64,000 nt of DNA from Catenovulum agarivorans DS-2 (lineage in GTDB: Bacteria; Pseudomonadota; Gammaproteobacteria; Enterobacterales; Alteromonadaceae). The position numbers and the translations under genes were made by a program. Below the pieces are notes generated by a model, which was not told the DNA's origin, made no database searches, and worked only from the letters and a program-made list of their open reading frames with translations. Location: the NCBI RefSeq assembly GCF_000568405.1, contig NZ_ARZY01000017.1, positions 26,487 through 90,486 of the forward strand, written 5' to 3'. Below are positions 46,750-56,953 of the stretch, piece after piece (position 1 is the stretch's first letter; every line of letters begins with the position of its first letter).

Positions 46750-46965
46750 TTATTTAACCATATCAGATACTTTGATATTAGTTGCATGAAGCCCTTTAGG
46801 ACCTTCTTCAAGTTCAAACTCAACTTCTTGGCCTGCCTTTAGCGTGCGGTAGCCGTCCATGCTAATTGTTGAATAATGAGCAAAAACGTCATCATCTTTA
46901 CCTTCCGGTACGATGAAACCAAAACCTTTAGCGTTGTTGAACCATTTCACTTTACCTGTAGCCAT
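46750..46965 (-). CDS. cspD: Cold-shock-domain protein CspD
   Basis: A 71-residue OB-fold protein. RNP1 is KGFGFIVP (residues 14-21) and RNP2 is DVFAHYSTI. GKVKWFNNAKGFGFI is the family start. The assignment to CspD rather than CspA depends on context: it is divergent from clpS-clpA exactly as in E. coli, and its leader is short. CspD inhibits replication by binding single-stranded DNA in stationary cells. It probably shares regulatory DNA with clpS. Confidence 0.9.
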   Translation of the reverse strand: MATGKVKWFNNAKGFGFIVPEGKDDDVFAHYSTISMDGYRTLKAGQEVEFELEEGPKGLHATNIKVSDMVK

Positions 46966-47191
46966 ACTACTAATTCCTTCTGAATCTTGAACAGGGTCGA
47001 TAAATTATATCGTCTCTAAACAGCCGTTTTCTGATACCACTTGAAATTCAGTTTAACGACTACATATCAAACTGTAGATAAAATATGCAATCAGTCAAGT
47101 TAAATTAGAACAAAATTTAAAAAAAAGTGTATATTGCAACTTTAAGATAAAATCGTTATGCATTCGGTCAAACGCGAGCTATATTTTAGTT

Positions 47192-47512
47192 ATGAGTAAA
47201 TTTACTAACACAGATCCAAACCAAGGAGAATTACAAGAAGCTGTACGTAAAGCGGTCAAGCCGCCGCCGATGTACAAAGTGATACTCAATAATGACGACT
47301 ATACACCAATGGATTTTGTGGTAGATGTATTAATGAAGTTTTTTCGAATGGACATAGAAAAAGCCAATCAAATAATGTTGACGATTCATTACGAGGGCAA
47401 AGGTGTATGCGGTACATTCACCTTTGAAATTGCAGAAACTAAAGTTGCGCAAGTCAATCAATATGCTCGTGAACATCAGCACCCTTTAATGTGCACTATG
47501 GAACAAGCGTAA
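47192..47512 (+). CDS. clpS: ClpS, adaptor of ClpAP
   Basis: A 106-residue adaptor (E. coli ClpS 106). The motif [20 protein letters not shown] contains the Asn and Asp contacts for the alpha-amino group of the N-degron. The later [20 protein letters not shown] strand forms the hydrophobic pocket. It delivers proteins with N-terminal Leu, Phe, Tyr or Trp to ClpA. It lies 40 bases before clpA. Confidence 0.97.
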   Translation: MSKFTNTDPNQGELQEAVRKAVKPPPMYKVILNNDDYTPMDFVVDVLMKFFRMDIEKANQIMLTIHYEGKGVCGTFTFEIAETKVAQVNQYAREHQHPLMCTMEQA

Positions 47513-47551
47513 TGGTAAGGACGCAAACATTGTTACCCTGTGGAGTACCTT

Positions 47552-49822
47552 ATGCTAAATAAAGATTTAGAAACAACCTTGAATGAAGCTTTTCGTGATG
47601 CCAGAGAGCACCGCCATGAATTTATGACGGTAGAGCATTTGTTATTAGCGCTATTGAATAATCCAGCCGCACGAGAAGCTTTGGTTGCTTGTGGGGCGCA
47701 AATAGAGCAGATTGAGCAAGACCTCAATAACTTTATTCAAGAAACAACACCTGTTATTCCAGAGGACGACTCAGAGAGAGAAACTCAACCAACTTTGGGT
47801 TTCCAACGCGTTTTACAGCGAGCTGTTTTTCATGTCCAGTCCTCTGGGAAGTCAGAAGTCACTGGTGCTAACGTATTGGTGGCAATTTTTAGTGAACAAG
47901 AATCTCAAGCGGTATATTTGCTGAAAAAAGCAGACGTTTCTCGCTTAGATGTGGTGAATTTCATTTCGCATGGTATTAAAAAAACTGAAGGTGAAGATTC
48001 TATTGAGCCGCCATCAGTTGATGCCGAAGAAACATCTGAATCTGTCGAGTCGGGTAGTGTACTGCGCTCGTTTTCGACTAATCTAAACAAAGAGGCGGAA
48101 GCCGGTAAAATTGACCCTCTTATTGGTCGTGACCAAGAACTTGAGCGAACGATTCAGGTGTTGTGTCGTCGCCGGAAAAACAACCCATTGTTAGTCGGCG
48201 AAGCTGGGGTGGGCAAAACTGCCATTGCCGAAGGTTTGGCCTATAGAATTGTTAATGGCGATGTCCCCGAAGTGATTGAGCAAGCGACCATTTATTCATT
48301 AGACATGGGCGGTTTGTTAGCTGGAACTAAGTACCGTGGGGATTTCGAGAAACGCTTTAAATCTTTGCTTAAAGAGCTAGAAAAAGATGAACAAGCAATT
48401 TTGTTCATTGATGAAATCCATACCATTATTGGCGCTGGTGCGGCCTCTGGTGGGGTGTTGGACGCATCTAACTTGTTAAAACCATTATTGTCTGGTGGCA
48501 AAATTAAATGTATCGGCTCAACAACTTATCAAGAATTTCAAGGCATCTTTGAAAAAGACCGAGCATTAGTGCGACGTTTTCAAAAAATTGATGTGGTTGA
48601 ACCAACAATTGATGACACCACTAAAATTTTATTGGGGTTAAAATCACGCTATGAAGAGCATCATGGTGTACGTTATACCAACAAAGCGGTGAGAGCAGCG
48701 GTTGAGTTATCTGCAAAATATATTAATGAACGCCGATTACCTGACAAAGCCATTGATATCATTGACGAGGCGGGTGCTAATCAGCGATTGATGCCAGTTA
48801 GTAAACGCAAAAAAACCATTAATGTTGCAGATATTGAGCACATTATTTCGAAAATAGCACGCATTCCGGAGAAATCAGTTTCTTCTTCAGATAAAGCTGT
48901 TCTGCAAAATCTGGAACGCAACTTGAAAATGGTTGTGTTTGGACAAAACGACGCAATTGAAACTTTAACTGCAGCTATTCGTTTGTCGCGCAGCGGTTTA
49001 CGTGATGAAACTAAACCCATAGGCAGCTTCTTGTTTGCGGGTCCAACTGGTGTGGGTAAAACAGAGGTCACTCAGCAGCTAGCAAAAGCTATGGGAATAG
49101 AACTTATCCGCATTGATATGTCTGAATATATGGAGAGGCATGCCGTTTCGCGCTTGATTGGTGCTCCTCCGGGTTATGTTGGTTATGAGCAAGGTGGTTT
49201 GTTAACCGATCAGGTTATTAAACACCCACATTCAGTGGTCTTGCTTGATGAAATTGAGAAAGCACACTCTGATGTGTTTAATATTTTGTTGCAGGTGATG
49301 GACCATGGCACATTAACCGATAACAATGGACGCAAAGCTGACTTTAGAAATGTCGTATTTGTTATGACAACTAATGCGGGTGTGCAAGAAACGACGCGTA
49401 AATCTATTGGTTTTAATCAGCAAGATTATAGCACTGATGCAATGCACGAAATAAATCGCACATTTACGCCTGAGTTTAGAAACCGTTTGGATAGTATTAT
49501 TTGGTTTAATCATTTATCACCAGAAATAATTGTTCAAGTGGTCGACAAATTTATTGCCGAGCTTGAAGGCCTCTTAGATAAAAAAGGTGTAGCACTTAAT
49601 TTACAAAGTGATGCTAGAGAGTGGTTAGCGACTAAAGGTTACGATAAAGCAATGGGAGCAAGGCCAATGGCACGAGTTATCCAAGAGCACTTGAAAAAAC
49701 CTTTAGCCAACGAACTATTATTTGGTGCGCTTAGTAAAGGTGGTGCTGTCACCATTACGGTCAATGGTGATGAACTGGCGTTTCAGTTTGAAAGTGAAAA
49801 AGACTTAGCTGAAACTCATTAA
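47552..49822 (+). CDS. clpA: ClpA, ATPase subunit of ClpAP protease
   Basis: A 756-residue Clp/Hsp100 unfoldase (E. coli 758). The N-domain (LNKDLETTLNEAFRDAREHR) binds ClpS. Two AAA modules have Walker A loops GEAGVGKTAIAEG and GPTGVGKTEVTQQ and Walker B VLLDEIEKAHSDVF. RKSIGFNQQD carries the IGF-type loop that docks on ClpP. The in-frame GTG 12 bases upstream is less likely; ATG 47552 has GGAG at a six-base spacing. clpP itself is not in the window. Confidence 0.97.
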   Translation: MLNKDLETTLNEAFRDAREHRHEFMTVEHLLLALLNNPAAREALVACGAQIEQIEQDLNNFIQETTPVIPEDDSERETQPTLGFQRVLQRAVFHVQSSGKSEVTGANVLVAIFSEQESQAVYLLKKADVSRLDVVNFISHGIKKTEGEDSIEPPSVDAEETSESVESGSVLRSFSTNLNKEAEAGKIDPLIGRDQELERTIQVLCRRRKNNPLLVGEAGVGKTAIAEGLAYRIVNGDVPEVIEQATIYSLDMGGLLAGTKYRGDFEKRFKSLLKELEKDEQAILFIDEIHTIIGAGAASGGVLDASNLLKPLLSGGKIKCIGSTTYQEFQGIFEKDRALVRRFQKIDVVEPTIDDTTKILLGLKSRYEEHHGVRYTNKAVRAAVELSAKYINERRLPDKAIDIIDEAGANQRLMPVSKRKKTINVADIEHIISKIARIPEKSVSSSDKAVLQNLERNLKMVVFGQNDAIETLTAAIRLSRSGLRDETKPIGSFLFAGPTGVGKTEVTQQLAKAMGIELIRIDMSEYMERHAVSRLIGAPPGYVGYEQGGLLTDQVIKHPHSVVLLDEIEKAHSDVFNILLQVMDHGTLTDNNGRKADFRNVVFVMTTNAGVQETTRKSIGFNQQDYSTDAMHEINRTFTPEFRNRLDSIIWFNHLSPEIIVQVVDKFIAELEGLLDKKGVALNLQSDAREWLATKGYDKAMGARPMARVIQEHLKKPLANELLFGALSKGGAVTITVNGDELAFQFESEKDLAETH

Positions 49823-49898
49823 AGTTATAAGGTTAAGTCATTCATGTGCCTCACTGTTATTACAAGTGAGGCACCGAACTGAAGCTTCAGAAGTAGAA

Positions 49899-50117
<219 letters not shown>

Positions 50118-50459
50118 TCAGTTAAAAACCTCAGTAAATTAGCTCATTCAAAAAAATCGCGCAGATCATGCCCTAAGCCGCCTCGTATGTAAAGTTTTAG
50201 CTGATTTTTTCTCCATTAATATTTAAACAGCCAGTTAAATGCAAGTAGGTTAATTTATATGATTGAAAATAGTTGTCTGACAATTGGTTTTTTATTGTTT
50301 TGATTTAGTTTTTGTTTGTCATTTTGTTTTGTAAGTCAAAAGTTGTTTATTTTGTTTTATAGTTGTTGTATTTTTGTTCTGATCATTATTTGGGATGTAT
50401 AAGAAATGATCAGGAAAACAACGTGCAGTTATAAGCAACGCTAACAAAGGAAAATTCTA
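50118..50459. promoter_or_regulatory. AT-rich divergent promoter region with a dyad, infA / PL6 lyase
   Basis: A 342-base gene-free stretch, very T-rich from 50280 to 50375. CTGATCATT (50379-50387) is mirrored by AATGATCAG (50405-50413) with a 17-base centre, 47 bases before the lyase ATG. A symmetrical pair like this could be an operator for a dimeric regulator or a leader hairpin. No riboswitch or RNA gene was recognised. Confidence 0.4.
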
Positions 50460-53400
50460 ATGAACAAAAACTTAATCACACTCACAATGTTGATGTCACT
50501 GACTGGCTGTTTGGATTTTAATTCAGCTGACGATGAAGGAAACATCGATGATGGGAATAACCAGGCGACGTTTAGTGGTGATAGTCAACAGTCTATTTCG
50601 GCTGATGCTAGCTCAAATATAGCCGGTTCACTGACGGTTTCAGACCCTGATTCTGGTGAAGCATATTTTGTTGCAATGGAACAAGTCGCCACTTCGTATG
50701 GCAACTTTTCATTGTCGAAAGAAGGCACTTGGACTTATGAATTAGATAGCAATAATTCGTTTGTAAATAATTTATCATCGTCAAGTGATACTTTAACTGA
50801 CAATATAACAATTAGCTCGGCCGATGGCACTAATCACATTATTGTGATTACCATTGTTGGAATTGATACTACAAACAATACACCTGCTTCAATTTCAGGC
50901 CTAAGCAAAACCATAACAAATAATACTGCCTCTGATGTTGAAGGTGAGATTTATATCCATGATGCTGATGGTGATAACGAAGAAGCAGCAATTGCGCAAA
51001 ACGATGTCGTGACGACTTATGGAACATTTTCTATTAACGCAGACGGAGAATGGACATACGAGTTAGATACGACTCAATCTGATGTTGCTGCGCTTTCTTC
51101 GGCGAGTGAAACCTTAACCGACACCATTAGTATTAGTTCAGTTGATGGTACACAAGCTGATTTGCTTATCACTATTACTGGGGTCGATCCTGTGGTAGTG
51201 GATACAACACCGTTGACAGCTGATGACTCTGTTCCTGTCGTCAATTGTACTCAGGTTGTTAATTCGGTTGCAGACTTAGAAGATGCCGCAGAAGACCTAG
51301 TTGCGGGTGATACATTGTGTTTAGCAGATGGTACATATACTGGTGACTTTGAGCTGCGTGTTGAAGGTATGGGCACACCAGACAAGCCCATCACGGTTGC
51401 TGCCGAAAATCCAGGAAAAGCGATTATTACTGATGGAGAAATTTCTGCTCGATTGGGTGGCAAACACATAGTTTTGCAAGGGTTTGTATTTCGTGACGGC
51501 GAATCCGGTAGCTCCATTATCAAATTCGAAAAAGAAACAGAATGTAGTTATTGTCGCGTTACTGAAGTATCAATAATTGATATGGATGCAGGCGACTATA
51601 GTAGTTCAAAGTGGATAGAGTTTTATGGACATTACAACCGCGTTGATCATAGTTGGTTCTCTGGTAAGGAATCTCGTGGTGCTTTACTCGTTTTTCCTCG
51701 TTGGACTTCAGAAAGTGATTTCAATGCAAATGGCTTTACAGCAGATTATGGTTTGGTCGACCACAATTACTTTGGCGATAGACCACCAGCGTTTGGCCAA
51801 GCATACGCAGGTAGCAGTGATAATGAATACGAAGCGATTCGATTAGGCTTAAGCACTACTCACTCTGCGCCATCATATTCTGTTGTCGAAAAGAATTATT
51901 TTGAACGGATCCAAGGTGAAGCTGAAATTATTTCTAATAAATCAGCAAATAATATTATTCGTAATAATACTGTGCGCGATAGTAATGGTTCTATAGTAAC
52001 TCGGCATGGTGCAAATGCGACCATCAGTAACAACTTTATATTTGGTGACGACAATCCATTTGCTGGTGGAATTCGTTTGGTTGACGACGGACATATCGTT
52101 ACCAATAACTATGTAGAAGGTGCGCGTTACTTAAATTCAAATTGGAACGGTGGCATTGTATTAACCACGGGGGATGATGCTGGTGATACAGATAATGGGT
52201 ATCAAAATGTCGAAAATGTTTTAATTGCGCACAATACCATAGTCGATAGTGTCAATAGCTTAAATGTGTATGGTGGAAAAAACGATACAGCTCCACAGGA
52301 TGTTTATTTAGTTAATAATATCATTGCTGACGCAATTGGCCCTGTGATTCGCACTAACGGACAAGGCATGCCTGCCAACTCAACTTTTGATGGTAATTAT
52401 GTATTTGGCCAAGCCTTTTCCGATGATGATAGTCTGACATCAGTCACAGGTATTACAATGTTAGATGTGGAACTAGAAAAAGCTGCAGATGGATTGTATC
52501 GTCCGAGTGATAAAAGCCCAGTATTAGCTGCGGCAGTTGTCAATTTAGGTGATTTTAATCCACCGACTATAGACATGGACGGACAAACTCGAAGCAATAG
52601 CACAACTGCTGGAGCAGATGAGGCGTTAACAGCTAGCAATCAATTAGCGCCTTTAACTGCGGCTGATGTTGGTCCAAAGAATTATCGTCCAACACCAGGC
52701 AAAGTTTATGTCGATAAAGTTTCGATTGTAAACCATGATTTTGATTCAGGCGACTTTAGCGGTTGGACAAATAATGGCGCGACCATCACGTCAGCTGCCG
52801 ATGAAGTATTTTCGCGAGGTAACAGTCTAAAAGTCGATAGCAACTCGGCAAGTGTCACACAAACTGTAACGCTTACTGCAAATACTCATTATACTCTGTC
52901 AGCCTTTATGAAAGGCGCTGCAAAGTTGGCGGTAACGGTTGATGGTAAAACTTACGCTGCGGAACGCAACGCCAGCTCTTATGCTTTCCAGTCAGTTAGC
53001 TTTAATTCAGGTAATGCCACTTCTGCAGTTATTACTGCAAGTGTAGATGATATGGTGTCTAATAAAGCTGCGATTGCCAATGCGAATTTTGATGATGGCG
53101 ACGATGATTGGATAACAATTGAAGGTACAGGAATCGGTCAAGTTCAAGAATCCAGCAACTCTGCTGGTGGGGCGGATGGCTCGATAAAATTCAAGTGGAA
53201 CTCTGGTGCAGATACTGGTTCACCTCACAACCCTTATATTGCGCAAACAATTGCCGTAGAGGCAAATACTGATTACACATTGTCTATCTATAACTTGTAT
53301 AAACAAAGTGATGATGATTCGTCGATAATTTTTGGTGTTTCATCAAATACAGATATAACCGCAACAGCAGACTGGGTTGCTAATAAAGAATCTGTTTATT

Positions 53401-53660
53401 CGGCACTGAAATCGGCCGGGACAACTAAAGGTGACGACAGTTTCTATCGGGATCAACTTACCTTTAATACAGGTGCGCATACATCACTAACCGTGTTTGC
53501 ACAGTTTAAAACGACTAATGGTACCGAGATACGTGTCGATCAATTTGAGTTGAGCTACCAAGGAGCGCCAGCTGAAGGGACAGAAGCATACTTTGATAAC
53601 ATTCGTTTGGTGTCTCATCCCTTGTCACCAATAGAATCAGAAAACGCGGCGAATAACTAA
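50460..53660 (+). CDS. PL6-family polysaccharide lyase lipoprotein, probable alginate lyase
   Basis: A 1066-residue lipoprotein. The lipobox is LMSLTGC (Cys17). Residues 36-135 and 141-243 are two VCBS-type beta repeats (YGNFSLSKEGTWTYELD; YGTFSINADGEWTYELD). Residues 258-700 are a parallel beta-helix matching PL6: EYEAIRLGLS, then NYFERIQGEAEIISNKS with the catalytic lysine (about 494) and SIVTRHG with the arginine (about 516), the pair used by PL6 alginate lyases and chondroitinase B. Two C-terminal jelly-roll domains like CBM families occupy 755-880 and 880-1050. Alginate is the likeliest substrate. The protein is probably displayed on the outer membrane. No SusC/TonB or other lyase lies beside it. 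Confidence 0.85.
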   Translation: MNKNLITLTMLMSLTGCLDFNSADDEGNIDDGNNQATFSGDSQQSISADASSNIAGSLTVSDPDSGEAYFVAMEQVATSYGNFSLSKEGTWTYELDSNNSFVNNLSSSSDTLTDNITISSADGTNHIIVITIVGIDTTNNTPASISGLSKTITNNTASDVEGEIYIHDADGDNEEAAIAQNDVVTTYGTFSINADGEWTYELDTTQSDVAALSSASETLTDTISISSVDGTQADLLITITGVDPVVVDTTPLTADDSVPVVNCTQVVNSVADLEDAAEDLVAGDTLCLADGTYTGDFELRVEGMGTPDKPITVAAENPGKAIITDGEISARLGGKHIVLQGFVFRDGESGSSIIKFEKETECSYCRVTEVSIIDMDAGDYSSSKWIEFYGHYNRVDHSWFSGKESRGALLVFPRWTSESDFNANGFTADYGLVDHNYFGDRPPAFGQAYAGSSDNEYEAIRLGLSTTHSAPSYSVVEKNYFERIQGEAEIISNKSANNIIRNNTVRDSNGSIVTRHGANATISNNFIFGDDNPFAGGIRLVDDGHIVTNNYVEGARYLNSNWNGGIVLTTGDDAGDTDNGYQNVENVLIAHNTIVDSVNSLNVYGGKNDTAPQDVYLVNNIIADAIGPVIRTNGQGMPANSTFDGNYVFGQAFSDDDSLTSVTGITMLDVELEKAADGLYRPSDKSPVLAAAVVNLGDFNPPTIDMDGQTRSNSTTAGADEALTASNQLAPLTAADVGPKNYRPTPGKVYVDKVSIVNHDFDSGDFSGWTNNGATITSAADEVFSRGNSLKVDSNSASVTQTVTLTANTHYTLSAFMKGAAKLAVTVDGKTYAAERNASSYAFQSVSFNSGNATSAVITASVDDMVSNKAAIANANFDDGDDDWITIEGTGIGQVQESSNSAGGADGSIKFKWNSGADTGSPHNPYIAQTIAVEANTDYTLSIYNLYKQSDDDSSIIFGVSSNTDITATADWVANKESVYSALKSAGTTKGDDSFYRDQLTFNTGAHTSLTVFAQFKTTNGTEIRVDQFELSYQGAPAEGTEAYFDNIRLVSHPLSPIESENAANN

Positions 53661-53677
53661 CACATCCAGCCAAATGT

Positions 53678-53713
53678 AAGAGTTGGCCACAGGTTTGGTT
53701 AACTCTTTTTAGT
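53678..53713 (+). terminator. Terminator after the PL6 lyase
   Basis: AAGAGTTGGCCA / TGGTTAACTCTT 12-pair stem with two G-U pairs, then TTTAGTTTTTTG. The right arm and T-run lie inside the last codons of the convergent bpt gene. Confidence 0.7.
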
Positions 53714-54424
53714 TTTTTGAATGTTTATCCAATGGCCCGCTTCTAACCTTTGGTGAGGGTAGAAGCGGGATTTATAATTCATTTTGTTGCAGCCATCGAC
53801 TTGGTAACCTAAATAGACAAATTGACGTTGCGACATGCGGGCTAATTCAATTAACTGCAATATCGCAAATGTCCCCAATGAACGATTGGCTAACAAAGGA
53901 TCGTAAAAGGTGTAGACAGCGGAGAAACTATTTGGCAGGGCATCTACCACAGATACAGCAACTAAATTGCCATTGACTGACAGCTCCAGAAAACCAATAT
54001 CCAGCCAAGCCGCTTTGACGAAACTATTAAACTGTTCGAGCGACGGTGGATACATGCTGCCATCAGCGTGTTTATGCTCAATATATTTTTGATATAGTGG
54101 GTAGTATATATCGCTATCTGCTACTTTATAAACAATCCGAGCTTGTATATCACGGTTTTTGTTTAATAGTCGTTTTTGACTCTTGCTTGGTTTAAATGTC
54201 TGGCTATCAATACGAATCGACTGGCAAGCTTGGCACTGTTGGCAATGCGGACGGTACACTTGATAGCCGCTGCGTCGAAACCCAAGGGCCATCAACTTTT
54301 CGTAATTCTCAGGCGTGTAGACGATATTATCCAAAGCAACGAGCAAACGTTCTTTATTATCAGGTAAATAGTCGCAGACAAATTCTTCAGAAATGCCAAA
54401 TTGAATTGGGATATTATGGCTCAT
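53699..54424 (-). CDS. bpt: Aspartate/glutamate leucyltransferase Bpt (ATE1-like)
   Basis: A 241-residue aminoacyl-tRNA-protein transferase of the arginyltransferase fold. The N-terminal Cys cluster YRPHCQQCQACQSIRID is the conserved feature of this family. YIEHKHADGSMYPPSLEQF and VYTFYDPLLANRSLGTFAIL are the C-terminal GNAT-like blocks. In Vibrio vulnificus Bpt adds leucine to N-terminal Asp or Glu, which creates a ClpS substrate; some databases name it ate. It overlaps the end of aat by 11 bases, so the two are translationally coupled. Confidence 0.93.
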   Translation of the reverse strand: MSHNIPIQFGISEEFVCDYLPDNKERLLVALDNIVYTPENYEKLMALGFRRSGYQVYRPHCQQCQACQSIRIDSQTFKPSKSQKRLLNKNRDIQARIVYKVADSDIYYPLYQKYIEHKHADGSMYPPSLEQFNSFVKAAWLDIGFLELSVNGNLVAVSVVDALPNSFSAVYTFYDPLLANRSLGTFAILQLIELARMSQRQFVYLGYQVDGCNKMNYKSRFYPHQRLEAGHWINIQKTKKS

Positions 54425-55121
54425 TACTTAGCTCTCTGGCTTTCCATGCATCTTTGTCTAAAGCCTTTTGGGTTAATTCTGGCAACCTGGCTAAAAATTG
54501 CTCGCGGGGCATTTGGTATACGCCCAAAGTTTCAAGATGAGGGTTGACCATTTGACAATCAATCAGCTCAATTTCTAGCTGTCGGCATAATTGGCCTAAA
54601 CAGCAAAACGCAGCTTTAGAAGCATTCGAAACAATATGAAACATGGACTCACCACAAAACAAACGACCAATGTTAATGCCATATAGTCCACCAACTAATT
54701 TTTGCGATTGCCACACTTCAATGGAGTGGGCGTAACCTTGTTGGTGCAATTGGATATAAGCTTGGATCATTTCTTCAGTGATCCAAGTACCATCTGTCTT
54801 TTGTCTAAGTGTAGCGCAATTCTGGATAACTTGTGAAAATGCTTGATTAACAGAATAGCTAAACTCTGCTTTTCTTAAATATTTGCGCAAGCTTTTATTT
54901 GGATGTACTTCAGCTGGTAGGATGACACCACGAGGGTCAGGACTCCACCATAAAATAGGTTCGCCAAGGTTAAACCATGGAAATATACCGTTTTGATACG
55001 CTTTTACCAGCCAATCCGGTGTTAAATCACCGCCAATTGCTAATAAGCCATTAGGCGAATCGAGCGCTAACTGCGCGGGTGGAAAGTATACTTGTAGTGG
55101 GTCGAGTTGATAGAGCGCTAT
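54414..55121 (-). CDS. aat: Leucyl/phenylalanyl-tRNA-protein transferase
   Basis: A 235-residue transferase if started at the ATA codon 55121-55119 (E. coli Aat 234). Family motifs: PNGLLAIGGDLTPDWLVKAY, GIFPWFNLGEPILWWSPDPR, WITEEMIQAYIQLHQQGYAHSIEVW, and GRLFCGESMFH. It adds Leu or Phe to N-terminal Lys or Arg, marking the protein for ClpS-ClpAP. The only upstream start-like codon, TTG 55166, lies inside a terminator stem. AGGAGG sits six bases before the ATA, and no ATG, GTG or TTG follows before the conserved region, so AUA initiation is the best reading. Confidence 0.9.
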   Translation of the reverse strand: MALYQLDPLQVYFPPAQLALDSPNGLLAIGGDLTPDWLVKAYQNGIFPWFNLGEPILWWSPDPRGVILPAEVHPNKSLRKYLRKAEFSYSVNQAFSQVIQNCATLRQKTDGTWITEEMIQAYIQLHQQGYAHSIEVWQSQKLVGGLYGINIGRLFCGESMFHIVSNASKAAFCCLGQLCRQLEIELIDCQMVNPHLETLGVYQMPREQFLARLPELTQKALDKDAWKARELSNEP

Positions 55122-55146
55122 TGGGCACCTCCTATACAGGAAACAA

Positions 55147-55177
55147 AGAGTTGCGGGCAACCGCAACTCTATTTTAA
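55147..55177 (-). terminator. Terminator between trxB and aat
   Basis: AGAGTTGCGG / CCGCAACTCT perfect ten-pair stem with a four-base loop (55147-55170), followed on the minus strand by TTGTTTC. It lies 32 bases past the trxB stop, 26 bases before the aat start. Confidence 0.75.
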
Positions 55178-55201
55178 GCTAGCTCTTTGTAGACTAACAG
55201 T

Positions 55202-56158
<957 letters not shown>

Positions 56159-56286
56159 TTATTCTCCAAATTCTTATGTAAGCTGTTAAGTGTACCTTAT
56201 TCAGCAGTGATTTTTTACAAATGGGGTTAGATAAGATTATATCAAGTCTAACCTCAATCAATCTAAAATCTAATCGAAAAAAACAA

Positions 56287-56880
56287 TTATCCTAATCGCT
56301 TTTGAATACGCTCTTTGGTTTCGCGCTTTTTCTCGTCTGACTTTTTTAACAAAATTACAGTAGCCGCTAAGCCGCCAAGGTGTTTGGGGGCGCTATGATA
56401 AGCAAGTACTTGTTGAAAACATTTTAACCAATTATTTAAATAACTCTTTAAAACAGCAGGGTGAGGGTGATTGTTTAAACCTAGACCATGCTGTACTAAC
56501 AAACATCTGTGATTATCTGCTTGGCTTTGTTGAATAAATTCAAATAGCGCGACACGGGCGTGTTCAATGTTAAGTTGCCTGAGATCAAGTCGATTGGTTA
56601 TCGAATACTTGGCCTGGCGTAAATTTTTGTAGACACCGTCTTGAACACCATCTTTTTTAAATTCGAGTGGGTCGTGAGGATCTACAGGTTCAACAAAGCC
56701 AGTGGTTAACCCCAGTTGTTCGATAGCTTGCTGTTGCTTTAATTGGTTTAGATGTTCAGTTGCAGTTTGTCGATCTGCGCGCTGTTTGTTGGTGGATTTC
56801 ACCAGTACTTTATCTTGTTCTAATGGCTTTATGTCACTCATTTCTTGGCTGAACAAATTCCAATCATCATCTTGTTGCAT
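56287..56880 (-). CDS. smrA: Smr-domain protein SmrA
   Basis: A 197-residue protein. Residues about 80-185 are the Smr domain: NRLDLRQLNIEHARVALFEF (the LDLxG-type start) and CLLVQHGLGLN (HGxG core). The family has nicking endonuclease activity in vitro. The N-terminal half is polar and Gln-rich. ATG 56880 (MQQDDDWNLFSQEM) matches E. coli SmrA (YdaL) style; a TTG seven codons earlier lacks a ribosome site. It lies 130 bases upstream of trxB on the same strand. Confidence 0.82.
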   Translation of the reverse strand: MQQDDDWNLFSQEMSDIKPLEQDKVLVKSTNKQRADRQTATEHLNQLKQQQAIEQLGLTTGFVEPVDPHDPLEFKKDGVQDGVYKNLRQAKYSITNRLDLRQLNIEHARVALFEFIQQSQADNHRCLLVQHGLGLNNHPHPAVLKSYLNNWLKCFQQVLAYHSAPKHLGGLAATVILLKKSDEKKRETKERIQKRLG

Positions 56881-56953
56881 AATTTTTAAAATTCCACTCA
56901 AGTTTATCGCTACTACACCGATACAGGGTTTAAGTTCACATACCCAGAACTTG

